A stretch of 64,000 nt of DNA from an uncultured Burkholderiales bacterium. Its GTDB lineage: Bacteria; Pseudomonadota; Gammaproteobacteria; Burkholderiales; Burkholderiaceae_C. How positions within the stretch are numbered: position 1 is the first letter of the stretch; every line of letters begins with the position of its first letter. The position numbers and the translations under genes are program-made. Shown piece after piece: positions 25,214 through 33,098 of the stretch. The stretch covers positions 18,645 through 82,644 of the forward strand of contig CAIZHQ010000005.1 of NCBI GenBank assembly GCA_903932865.1, in the 5' to 3' direction. The notes beneath the pieces were generated by a model, which did no database searches, had not been told where the DNA came from, and was given only the letters and a program-made list of their open reading frames with translations.

Positions 25214-26260
25214 TCAATCTATTTTTGCACCCGAGCGTTTGACCAAATCGGCCCAAGTTTGGACATCTTTCTTGAACATATCGCCCCATTGAGACGCCGT
25301 TGTGGGCGGGGTGACCGGAAAGCATCCTACGGCATGTATTTGGGTTTGAACTACAGCTGTAGAAAGGATCTGGTTGAGGGCTCTGTTCAGTTTCTCAATG
25401 ATTTCAGGAGGCACACCCGCTGGTGCAAATACGGCTTGCCACCCCACAGTGTCAAAAGCAATGCCAGACTCCACCAGCGTCGGAACATCAGGGATTGAAG
25501 GCAGTCTGTTCAGGCCGTTCAGTGCCAGCGCGCGCATCTTCCCGGCTTTGATTTGAGGCGTTTGTGAAAGTGCATCCAGGATGGCCACTGTCAATCGTCC
25601 GCCCAGCAGGTCCAAGGGGGCACCACCTGTTGAGTAGGGAACGTGGGTCATTGAAATCCCTGCCAGCCGGTTGATGCTTTCTCCAATCAAGTGGGAGGGG
25701 GAGCCATTGCCAAAAGAGCCGTAATTGACCGATTTGGGATCTTTTTTGGTCAAAGCAATCAAGTCGGCCATGGTTCGAAGGGGGGAGTCAGCCCGAACCA
25801 GAACCAGCAGGGGCGCAGTGGCCAGTTTTGTCACTGGGACAAAATCTCGAACCGGGTCATAACTTAAGTTACGGTAAATGGCCGGTGATATCGCAAAAGA
25901 GGCCGATGTGACCAGCAATGTGTTGCCATCGGCAGGCTGATTCGCAGCCAACGCGGTTCCAATGTTGCCAGCAGCACCGGGGCGTGGCTCCACGATGACT
26001 GGCACACCCAATTCTGTGCTCAATTTTTCAGCAATCAATCTTGCAATGATGTCTGTCCCACTGCCAGCGGTCCACGGGGAAATCATCCGAATAGGCTGAT
26101 TCGGCCAACTGCCTTTGGCGGCTACCCCTTGTGCCCATAGGTTTGGCAAGAGGCTAATAGAAGCCAAACCGCTCAGAGTTTGAGCGATCCGACGATTTGT
26201 TTTGCGGCGCTCAAGGTCTGCGGTGAGGCTGGCATCTGATTTCTTATGATGTTGTTTCAT
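25214..26260 (-). CDS. Bug-type tripartite tricarboxylate transporter receptor (cassette A)
   Basis: 348 residues. The N-terminus is long, with RRIAQTLSG before the hydrophobic core and a likely cut after WAQG. Bug motifs are present: NQPIRMISPWTAGSGTDIIAR, PVIVEPRPGAAGNIG, YGSFGNGSPSHL, and VGWQAVFAPAGVPPEII. Bug proteins bind carboxylates in the periplasm. No TctA/TctB membrane partners are nearby, as is common for the many orphan Bug genes of Burkholderiales. It is divergent from the LysR gene. Confidence 0.92.
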   Translation of the reverse strand: MKQHHKKSDASLTADLERRKTNRRIAQTLSGLASISLLPNLWAQGVAAKGSWPNQPIRMISPWTAGSGTDIIARLIAEKLSTELGVPVIVEPRPGAAGNIGTALAANQPADGNTLLVTSASFAISPAIYRNLSYDPVRDFVPVTKLATAPLLVLVRADSPLRTMADLIALTKKDPKSVNYGSFGNGSPSHLIGESINRLAGISMTHVPYSTGGAPLDLLGGRLTVAILDALSQTPQIKAGKMRALALNGLNRLPSIPDVPTLVESGIAFDTVGWQAVFAPAGVPPEIIEKLNRALNQILSTAVVQTQIHAVGCFPVTPPTTASQWGDMFKKDVQTWADLVKRSGAKID

Positions 26261-26356
26261 CGGATTGATCCTTGAGTGAACGGACTAAGTTGACCCGCAT
26301 GATGGCGCATCAGTGCATAATCTGGAAGGAATATTTGGTTCTTATGGTATTAGCAT

Positions 26357-27307
26357 ATGGTTATGGAGAAGCTTCAACCAAATTCGCAAAAAATAGATGC
26401 TCAAAACTTGCTTCGGCGAATCCGTTATCGCCATTTGCAGGTGTTACTGGCTGTCGCGAGGCACGGCAGTTTGACGGCAGCCGCAGCATCTTTGGACATC
26501 ACTCAACCTGCCGTATCCCAGTGGCTATCGGATATTGAATCGGCAGTGGGTGGGCGATTGTTTGTTCGCGGCCAACCTTTAAGGCCTACTGCTTTGGCTG
26601 CACCCATGCTCGCACATGCTGTTCGCATGTTGAATGATGCCCAACGTGTCGTTGAGGAAGTCAATGCCATCAATGCCGGTGCCACTGGCATGGTTCGAAT
26701 GGGCGCGATGCAAGTGGCTGCTGCGTCACTGGTGCCCAATGTCCTGTTGAAGTTTCAAGAAAAATTCCCCACCATCAATCTTTCATTGATTGAAGACGTC
26801 GCTGCGGGCCTATGGGCCAGATTTGAGAGAAATGAGCTGGATTTATTGGTCACACGCTTGGATGCTCGAGCCATTGAATCAGGGTTGCCTCAAAGGCGAC
26901 TTTTTGTGGATCAGCACCGAGTGGTTTGTGGTTTGAAGCACCCACTTTTATCGCGCAAAAAAATTCAATGGCAAGACATTTCTGTATATCCTTGGCTCAT
27001 GCCCACGCCCGGGACACCGCTGAGAAATGCCGTAGAAATGACGTTTGCTCAAGAGGGCATCGCTTTCCCAAGGATTTTGCTTTCATCGGTGTCACCGACC
27101 AGCAACCCCATTTTTTTGAATTCAACCCATGCTGTGGCCATTATGTCCAGCGCAGCGGCTTCCAACTTGGAGAAACATGGTGTGCTCAGAACACTGCCAT
27201 TGACATTGACTCAGGAAATTGGAGATGTTGGCCTGGTTTGGCGAGAAACTTCCCCCGGCCCAAGCTTGAGTGCATTGATCAATGCTTTCGAGTCTGAATG
27301 CGAATAG
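26357..27307 (+). CDS. LysR family regulator (cassette A)
   Basis: 316 residues. The winged helix-turn-helix is at about residues 20-80: LLRRIRYRHLQVLLAVARHGS, then AAASLDITQPAVSQWLSDIE. The effector domain follows, with GMVRMGAMQVAAASLVPNVL. It resembles the GbpR-like subgroup. It is divergent from the Bug-hydrolase pair with 96 nt between, the usual arrangement for a LysR activator of that operon. The codon use is clearly AT-richer than flanking genes outside the island. Confidence 0.92.
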   Translation: MVMEKLQPNSQKIDAQNLLRRIRYRHLQVLLAVARHGSLTAAAASLDITQPAVSQWLSDIESAVGGRLFVRGQPLRPTALAAPMLAHAVRMLNDAQRVVEEVNAINAGATGMVRMGAMQVAAASLVPNVLLKFQEKFPTINLSLIEDVAAGLWARFERNELDLLVTRLDARAIESGLPQRRLFVDQHRVVCGLKHPLLSRKKIQWQDISVYPWLMPTPGTPLRNAVEMTFAQEGIAFPRILLSSVSPTSNPIFLNSTHAVAIMSSAAASNLEKHGVLRTLPLTLTQEIGDVGLVWRETSPGPSLSALINAFESECE

Positions 27308-27502
27308 CTGCCATGGCTGTTGACAGAGTGTTGCCAAATAACACTTCGCTCTCGTGTGCAGACAAGGTCACGCTTCTACATGACGGTGTGCGGTGTGACT
27401 TTTTGAGCTGACACAATGTTGTTTTGGGGGGCTCGAGCATTGCATCCAGCCAGGATCAAATCAGGTCAGCCAGTATGCAGTTGGTGGGAAGTGATTTGGT
27501 CC

Positions 27503-27535
27503 AAAAAAAGCACTTGCAATTTCTTCTAAGTGCTT
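27503..27535 (-). terminator. Terminator next to tRNA-Asn remnant 2
   Basis: A perfect 8-bp stem AAGCACTT/AAGTGCTT with a 12-nt loop is followed on the minus strand by TTTTTTT. It lies 18 nt from the tRNA remnant at 27553. It would end transcription of cassette B coming from the right. The same pairing of tRNA 3' end and terminator is found at 23647 and 32821. Confidence 0.8.
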
Positions 27536-27552
27536 GATTCGTTTGATTAAAC

Positions 27553-27582
27553 TGGCTCCTCAGCCTGGGCTCGAACCAGGGA
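27553..27582 (-). repeat. tRNA-Asn 3'-end remnant 2 (junction between cassettes)
   Basis: 30 nt matching the tRNA-Asn 3' end with one mismatch, the same mismatch as in remnant 1. The match stops inside the variable/anticodon side, so only the T-arm and acceptor are copied. It begins only 8 nt beyond the stop codon of the first Rieske gene. It marks the junction between the two cassettes. Confidence 0.85.
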
Positions 27583-27590
27583 ACTGAGGA

Positions 27591-28877
27591 TCAATGATCC
27601 TTTTGTCTTGGCTTATGTCCCGGAGCAAGGACCTGCCAGCGAGTGTCTGTAGGAACCGTTTCGTCGCATGCGATGACTTTTGAAAGGTCAGCCGTCACGC
27701 CAATGGGGTCTTGACCCGATTGTGTACGTCGAGCCGAGTCGAGCAATTGCCGTCTCGCGCGAACAATGGCAGCGTCGGCACCAACGAGATGCTCACCACT
27801 GCGATCCACAATCGGCCCGGGGGACATTGACATTGCCAAATCTTCCATCACAACGCCTTGAATTCCCGACCAGTTGCCTTCCATCGCCGCCCGATCTTGA
27901 CCAAAGTGATTCTCCCACGTGCCCAAATACCGCCCAGTTGTTTGATCAACCAGCGCAGGGTTTTTGCGGCCACGAAGCTCCTCGTACTTGTCCATGTCAA
28001 AGGGTCCTCCATCGATGCGAAAGCCGATGCTGATCGTTCGAGTGTTTTCGTCGTCTATTGGGACCTCGAACAGCACGGTCTGCATGGCACGCGATGGAAT
28101 AATCCGGGTGGAAGGCATCACGATGGGAACAATGCGCACGTTATGCATCGGATTTCCGTCTTGGCTTGTCATCGGACGTACCGCAGCATAGTGAAAGCCA
28201 AATTCGGTATCTTCAATTTCAAGATCGGGCGCAAGTTCACCGCTGACAAGTGCGGTAGGGTTGTCATCGTCCGGGTTTGCATTGAACTCGCCTTCCATCC
28301 AGCCTGGCCGGGCAAAGTTTGAGTGAAGAACACCCACGTGCGAACTGTCAGCACCTCCCTCGAGAACCTGCATGTAGTTGGAACCCGAATCGAGTCGCAC
28401 CACAATCAGATTCGAAAGAGCAATGTCCATAAAACGCCAGTGGGGGAAAGGCGGTTGCTTGTCGGGCGGTCCCATGTATGTCCAAATCAAGCCTCCTGCT
28501 TCGCGCACCGGGTAGGTGCGCGCTCGCAGGTGATTCCGGATATTCGTATTTTTGGTGTTTGGCGTCTCTTTCACAGTGCCGTCACAGCCGAATTTCCACC
28601 CATGGTACAAGCAGCGAATTCCATCCTCTTCGACACGTCCTAACGCCAACGATACACGCCGGTGTATGCACCATTCCTCGATGATGCACAGCTGTCCTGA
28701 TTTATCGCGAAATGCTACGAGTTCCTCTCCAAGAATGCGCAAACGCACCGGTCTGCAACCAGGCAATGCCACCTCACTGGCTGGTAATACCGGGTTCCAA
28801 AAGCGCCGAAATACATCACCCATGGCCGTGCCGGGACCGACGCGGCAAAGCAATTCATTGTCTTTTTGACTGAGCAT
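27591..28877 (-). CDS. Rieske non-heme iron oxygenase, phthalate dioxygenase-like (cassette B, copy 1)
   Basis: 428 residues from ATG 28877; the shorter start aligns exactly with its paralogue at 31121-32377. Rieske ligands are Cys70, His72, Cys89, His92 (CIH...CLYH). The catalytic iron site begins EGGADSSHVGVLH with His180 and His185, and a later ED pair gives the acidic ligand. The MLSxxDNELLCRVGPGTxMG start and REAGGLIWTYMGPP are typical of phthalate 4,5-dioxygenase-like oxygenases. It would hydroxylate or demethylate an aromatic ring using a separate reductase, but none is in the island. It is the last gene of the cassette B operon. Confidence 0.88.
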   Translation of the reverse strand: MLSQKDNELLCRVGPGTAMGDVFRRFWNPVLPASEVALPGCRPVRLRILGEELVAFRDKSGQLCIIEEWCIHRRVSLALGRVEEDGIRCLYHGWKFGCDGTVKETPNTKNTNIRNHLRARTYPVREAGGLIWTYMGPPDKQPPFPHWRFMDIALSNLIVVRLDSGSNYMQVLEGGADSSHVGVLHSNFARPGWMEGEFNANPDDDNPTALVSGELAPDLEIEDTEFGFHYAAVRPMTSQDGNPMHNVRIVPIVMPSTRIIPSRAMQTVLFEVPIDDENTRTISIGFRIDGGPFDMDKYEELRGRKNPALVDQTTGRYLGTWENHFGQDRAAMEGNWSGIQGVVMEDLAMSMSPGPIVDRSGEHLVGADAAIVRARRQLLDSARRTQSGQDPIGVTADLSKVIACDETVPTDTRWQVLAPGHKPRQKDH

Positions 28878-29106
28878 GTTTTTACATCCTAAATTATTGA
28901 CGGTAGATTCAAGTACGAGGTGCAACGCGGTTTAACGAGGCGTGAAATACCTTTTGGGGTGTCTTCCATCCCTGCCGCGTCCTGGAGCGGTGATTCAATC
29001 TGTTCGGTGTCATCGTCAACCCCTCATCTGTGACGGTTTTCAAGCGTCGCATTTTGGGAGCAAACCGGGCCCACCACCAGTCGGTTCTCGCGAGCTTTCG
29101 CTTTCA

Positions 29107-30003
29107 TCATGTTGTTTTCGCAACATCCGCGCATCTGGCACCCCTCATATGACTCCGAAGAAAGCGCAGGATTTCAGCAGCAAAATCTTGCTGCGGTGAT
29201 CCTAAGCTGAGTACTGTAGAGACGTGGTTGTGGCCACGCAGCCAGGCAAATTCAGGGCTGCGGCCATTGCATTTGGTCATCGCATCTGCAAGTTGAAAAG
29301 TTTGCGAACTGATGCTGCCAGGATCGAGTTCTGCCACGCTCAACCAAACTGGGATGTCCGTTTTCGCGACGTGAGTCATCGGGGAGCGCTGCGCATGCAG
29401 CGTGACGTCATCACCAAAATACGCCAACGCATTGGCTGAGAGCGGTGCGACCGCGTTGAAGAATCCGCTGGCCATCATCACGCCCGCCACCGCGCCTAAA
29501 GGGGCGTCGCGAGTTTTGGAATCAAAAAGCCATGCGCCAACATGACAGGCACCTGCAGACTGTCCAAACACGAATAAATCAAGCTCGTCAGTTCCAACGC
29601 CCTGCACATTCTTACGCACCCATCCGATCACATCTCGAACGTCTTGTGCCCCTGCGGGCCAACCATGTGCTGGCGCACGGCGGTAGTTTGGCAGAACGGC
29701 CGCAAAACCGTGGCGTGCCAAAAAGCGACCCACATTCAGATAGAAAGTTCCGTCACCGTTCTTGTCTCCACCAACGAAGCCGCCGCCATGCACGTAAACC
29801 ACCACTGCCAAAGGCGCAGCCTTTGGCATGTAGAGATCCAATCGATGTCGCTCATCGGAGCCATAAGCCAAGTTGGCCTTTTCCTCCACAGGCGTCATGT
29901 CAAGATGCCGCCGATAAATCTCTTGGGTGGCGGTCAGGATGTCGAGATTGAAAGCGGCGCCGAGTGAGCGCACCTTGGCTTGCAATTCGCTTGCGAGACT
30001 CAT
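29107..30003 (-). CDS. Alpha/beta hydrolase, carboxylesterase/HSL-like (cassette B)
   Basis: 298 residues from ATG 30003. It has the oxyanion motif HGGGFVGGD (72-80), nucleophile GQSAGA with Ser149, acid ELDPGS, and a His in GHNHVS near the C-terminus, so the triad looks complete. The sequence resembles arylformamidase- and HSL-type esterases. It could free an aromatic acid from an ester or amide for the Rieske enzymes. It lies 40 nt after the Bug gene and 229 nt before the Rieske gene on the same strand. Confidence 0.88.
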   Translation of the reverse strand: MSLASELQAKVRSLGAAFNLDILTATQEIYRRHLDMTPVEEKANLAYGSDERHRLDLYMPKAAPLAVVVYVHGGGFVGGDKNGDGTFYLNVGRFLARHGFAAVLPNYRRAPAHGWPAGAQDVRDVIGWVRKNVQGVGTDELDLFVFGQSAGACHVGAWLFDSKTRDAPLGAVAGVMMASGFFNAVAPLSANALAYFGDDVTLHAQRSPMTHVAKTDIPVWLSVAELDPGSISSQTFQLADAMTKCNGRSPEFAWLRGHNHVSTVLSLGSPQQDFAAEILRFLRSHMRGARCADVAKTT

Positions 30004-30043
30004 GGGACTGCTTCCCACAAAGAGGCGAAGGTCAAGCTGATCT

Positions 30044-31117
30044 TCATTTGGGAAATGTGAGCTTTGCGTCGCGGATGACCTTGATCCACATTTCTTCACT
30101 GGAACGGATGATTTCTGCAAACTGTTCTGGCGTATTTCCACCGGACTCCTGCCCGAGATCAAAAAATCTGGTCTTCATTTCGGGTGACTTGATGATGTCG
30201 ACGACTTCTCGATTCAGACGGGCAACAATCTCTTTGGGAGTTCCAGCCGGCAACATCAAGCTGTTCCATGCGTTGATACTGTATGCGGGATAACCAAGCT
30301 CCACAATGCTCGGGATTTGTGGAAAGCTGGAATTGCGCGTGTCCGACATGAGCGCGATCGATTTGATCTTTCCGCTGGTAATGAAAGGGCCTGCGGTAGG
30401 AAGGTAGTCGAGAATCGCGGGGACCTCGCCGGATACCAGCGCCATGAGCGCCGGGGCGCTGCCTTTATATGGAATAGGAACGACATCAATGCCGAGTTCG
30501 AACTTGATGCGTTCAATCAATACATGGGCGGTGGTAGAAAGGCCGGGTGATACACCCACAGATACACGCCCCGGATTAGCTTTCGCATAGGCAACGAACT
30601 CCTTGAACGTGCTGAATGGCGCCGATGGGTTCGCGGATAACAGCAGCGGGAGTTTGGAGATGATCGTGATCGGCTGAAGATCTTTGCGGACGTCGATTCT
30701 CATCGCCTTGGGATCGATGGCGGATACGAGGACGATTGAGGACCCTGCCATGATCATGGTGTAGCCATCAGGTTTTGCTCTGGCACCGAGCTCAACCCCC
30801 AGCATGCCACCTGCCCCAGGTTTGTTATCGATCACAACGGGCTGACCGAGACGTTCTTGCAGTTTCTGGGCAATGGCACGTGCCAGGGAGTCAGCTGGAC
30901 CACCTGGCGGGAACGGCACAATCATGGTGATGGCGCGTTCAGGCCACGCTGCCTGCGCCACCGGCACAACGGCTGTCACATTGGCAATCAACACCATTGC
31001 ACCCAAGGTGGCAAAGTGGCGCCGCCGCAACCAGCCTGTTACCTTGTTAGCAAGGGACGAGATTTGAATCAAATTTAAGTTCACGTGGTGTCTCCATTGG
31101 TTTGATGTGATTGACAT
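30044..31117 (-). CDS. Bug-type tripartite tricarboxylate transporter receptor (cassette B)
   Basis: 357 residues. A long signal peptide ends near AQAAWPER. Family motifs are ITMIVPFPPGGPADSLAR, PVVIDNKPGAGGMLG, GVSPGLSTTAHV and NSLMLPAGTPKEIVARLN. It is a periplasmic carboxylate receptor with no membrane partners nearby. Only 3 nt separate it from the upstream Rieske gene, so the two are coupled. The substrate is probably the aromatic or related acid handled by the oxygenases. Confidence 0.92.
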   Translation of the reverse strand: MSITSNQWRHHVNLNLIQISSLANKVTGWLRRRHFATLGAMVLIANVTAVVPVAQAAWPERAITMIVPFPPGGPADSLARAIAQKLQERLGQPVVIDNKPGAGGMLGVELGARAKPDGYTMIMAGSSIVLVSAIDPKAMRIDVRKDLQPITIISKLPLLLSANPSAPFSTFKEFVAYAKANPGRVSVGVSPGLSTTAHVLIERIKFELGIDVVPIPYKGSAPALMALVSGEVPAILDYLPTAGPFITSGKIKSIALMSDTRNSSFPQIPSIVELGYPAYSINAWNSLMLPAGTPKEIVARLNREVVDIIKSPEMKTRFFDLGQESGGNTPEQFAEIIRSSEEMWIKVIRDAKLTFPK

Positions 31118-31120
31118 GCT

Positions 31121-32377
31121 TTAAAGCGGGAGGAGGCTCTTCCATTCAACGCCTGACTCAATGTTGCGATCACAGGCCAGCACCTTGCGGAAGTCCGCCG
31201 CAACGCCGATCGGGTCACCGCCATTGCGAACCCGCTCTGCAGACTCAAGCAGCTGTTTTCTCGCGCGAACAAGAGCCATATCAGCAGCAACCAGATGTTC
31301 TTTACTGCGGTCAACGATAGGCCCTTGTGACACGGCGATGGCTTGGTCTTCCGCGACGACTCCTTTGATGCCGCTCCAGCTTTTAGCCATTTCCTTGCGA
31401 TTCTGTCCGAACCGGTTCTCCCAGGTGCCAATGTACCTGTGTGTTGCATGGTCGAAGAGCCTTGGGTCGTGGCGTCCTCCAATCTCATCAAGTTTCCACG
31501 CATCGATGGGTCCGCCTTCGGGATCGTAGCTCACGCCGAGGGTGGTGGTTTTCATGTCATTCATGGGAACCTCAAAGATGACAAATTGCAGCTTGGGCGA
31601 AGGAATGACGCGAGTCGATGGCATGGCAATCGGCACGATACGCACGTTACGGAGCGTCTCTTGCCCTCTAATTCGGCGCGTTGAAGCATAGCGAAAACCA
31701 AACTCTGTCTGCTCAAGTTCGAGTACCGGGGCTAGATCGTCGGAGGCAAGACTCGCGGGGTTATCAAGATCCTCGTTGGCGGAGAATGTATGACTCATCC
31801 AGCCTGGCCGGGCATCGTTGGTATGCAAAATTCCGACGTGTGATGTATCAGTGCCGCCTTCAAGTTGCTGCATGTAATTGACTTCAGTGTCAAAACGACT
31901 CACGCGAAGGTTTTCTAGCGGCAAGTGCATGAAAGCCCAGTCCGGAAATGGCGGCATCTTGTCGGCTGGGCCCATGTAGATCCAGATCAGACCGCCGGCT
32001 TCCCGGGCCGGGTATGCAGTGGCTTTCAGTTTGGAGCGCACACATTTGCCTGAGACGTTGGGCATTTCCAGCACTGAGCCGTCCATGGCAAATTTCCAGC
32101 CGTGGTAGAGGCAGCGGATGGCGCCGTCTTCAACGCGACCAAGTGCCAGAGATGCACCGCGATGCATGCACATCTCTTCCATCACGCCGATGTGCCCGTT
32201 CGAGTCGCGAAATGCAACAAGCCGCTCTCCAAGCATCTCCACGCGAACCGGTTCGCACTCAGGTTCAAGTAATTCAGAAGACATGAGCACTGGGTTCCAG
32301 AAGCGGCGAAAAACTTCTCCCATAACGGTACCCGGGCCTATGCGGCAGAGTTTTTCATTTTCGCTTTTCGATAACAT
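31121..32377 (-). CDS. Rieske non-heme iron oxygenase, phthalate dioxygenase-like (cassette B, copy 2)
   Basis: 418 residues. Rieske ligands are Cys70, His72, Cys89, His92 (CMH...CLYH), with catalytic-site EGGTDTSHVGILH giving His180 and His185. It is colinear without gaps with copy 1 over at least the first 190 residues, so they are paralogues. It is first in the operon, preceded by an AT-rich leader. No ferredoxin or reductase is fused or adjacent. The two copies may act on different substrates or form a mixed oligomer. Confidence 0.88.
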   Translation of the reverse strand: MLSKSENEKLCRIGPGTVMGEVFRRFWNPVLMSSELLEPECEPVRVEMLGERLVAFRDSNGHIGVMEEMCMHRGASLALGRVEDGAIRCLYHGWKFAMDGSVLEMPNVSGKCVRSKLKATAYPAREAGGLIWIYMGPADKMPPFPDWAFMHLPLENLRVSRFDTEVNYMQQLEGGTDTSHVGILHTNDARPGWMSHTFSANEDLDNPASLASDDLAPVLELEQTEFGFRYASTRRIRGQETLRNVRIVPIAMPSTRVIPSPKLQFVIFEVPMNDMKTTTLGVSYDPEGGPIDAWKLDEIGGRHDPRLFDHATHRYIGTWENRFGQNRKEMAKSWSGIKGVVAEDQAIAVSQGPIVDRSKEHLVAADMALVRARKQLLESAERVRNGGDPIGVAADFRKVLACDRNIESGVEWKSLLPL

Positions 32378-32943
32378 TCAGATTCCTTTGGTAACAGAGA
32401 CTAGGAAATGAAAGACTCTAAAGACCAAATAATATTTTCTATTTTCTATTTTCAAAATTAAATTCACATGCCCTTGAAAAGATATTAATTTAAAAACCTC
32501 CCGAGTCAATGTGAAATTACTAAGGGTTTACACGATTCGACTTGAATGCCTGCCAAGCGAGTCTTTCATCGCACCAGCTGGGAAATTGCTCGCCCACAAT
32601 GCTTGGAGAAGTTGCATCAAGGCTGTTTGATTTACGCATGAAACGAGCAGATGCTGGCATTGAAAAATGCAAGAAGCAAACGTGAGAAGCGTGCAAGCAA
32701 AACGACTGCAGCACTGCATCTAAAAATTCTTGAGTGACTTGCGCTTGATGAGCGTGTTAGCGAAGTCGAGCGCTAGCGCGGAGCAACAAGGAGAGTTAAG
32801 GTCATGCCGTGCGCTTCACGAAAAAAAACCCACTGACTTTCGTGAGTGGGTTCATTCAAAAACGTATCCAAAAAAAGTTTGGATAATTTTAGAGCCTTGA
32901 AAATTTAAAATCGACTGTAAGATGTTGATTTTAAAAGAATTCT
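32378..32943. other. Gene-poor stretch between cassette B and tRNA-Asn
   Basis: 566 nt without a credible gene. The first 140 nt are strongly AT-rich and probably hold the promoter of the Rieske operon. The middle holds only a 64-codon minus-strand reading frame with no recognisable features. The end holds the tRNA terminator at 32821-32852. I looked for an integrase or transposase remnant in all frames and saw none. Confidence 0.6.
32821..32852 (-). terminator. Terminator of tRNA-Asn
   Basis: On the minus strand AACCCACT, a 10-nt loop, AGTGGGTT (8 bp) is followed by eight T residues. It is 92 nt downstream of the tRNA CCA end, with nothing coding between. If the island entered at the tRNA 3' end, this terminator came with the island. 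Confidence 0.85.
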
Positions 32944-33019
32944 TGGCTCCTCAACCTGGGCTCGAACCAGGGACCTACGGATTAACAGTCCGGCGCTCTA
33001 CCGACTGAGCTATTGAGGA
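32944..33019 (-). tRNA. tRNA-Asn (GTT)
   Basis: 76 nt including an encoded CCA. The acceptor stem pairs TCCTCAA with TTGAGGA, the discriminator base is G, and the anticodon loop reads CTGTTAA, so the anticodon is GTT. The D-arm (AGCTCAGTCGGTAGAGC) and T-arm (GGTTCGAGCCC) are standard. Its 3' end is the anchor for the two partial copies at 27553 and 23687. Confidence 0.97.
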
Positions 33020-33098
33020 ACAGCTTTCAATTATAGAGCGATTTTTAGCTTGTTTTGAGAGGGTGCGCAGATTTTTTGAAAATCTTGCGACCCTGGTT

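Larger units (their letters stand above)
23687..32943. mobile_element. tRNA-Asn-anchored genomic island made of two catabolic cassettes
   Basis: The segment is bounded on the right by an intact tRNA-Asn and on the left by a 25-nt copy of its 3' end; another copy at 27553-27582 divides it into cassette A (about 3.8 kb) and cassette B (about 5.4 kb). Base composition is visibly more AT-rich than the flanks, notably at 26270-26400 and 32400-32520. The content is typical of accessory catabolism: hydrolases, Rieske oxygenases, Bug receptors, a LysR regulator. No integrase, transposase or mobilisation gene is visible, so if mobile it is now defective or served in trans. Confidence 0.65.

Noticed and set aside
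23687..27582. Partial tRNA-like sequences as working tRNA genes
   Set aside because: Only the T-arm and acceptor 3' strand are present; no anticodon arm, D-arm or matching 5' acceptor strand exists beside them.
32520..32719. Two 63-64-codon minus-strand frames upstream of the tRNA as an integrase remnant
   Set aside because: Neither shows recombinase residues (Arg...His-x-x-Arg...Tyr) nor any other recognisable feature; composition gives no sign of coding.
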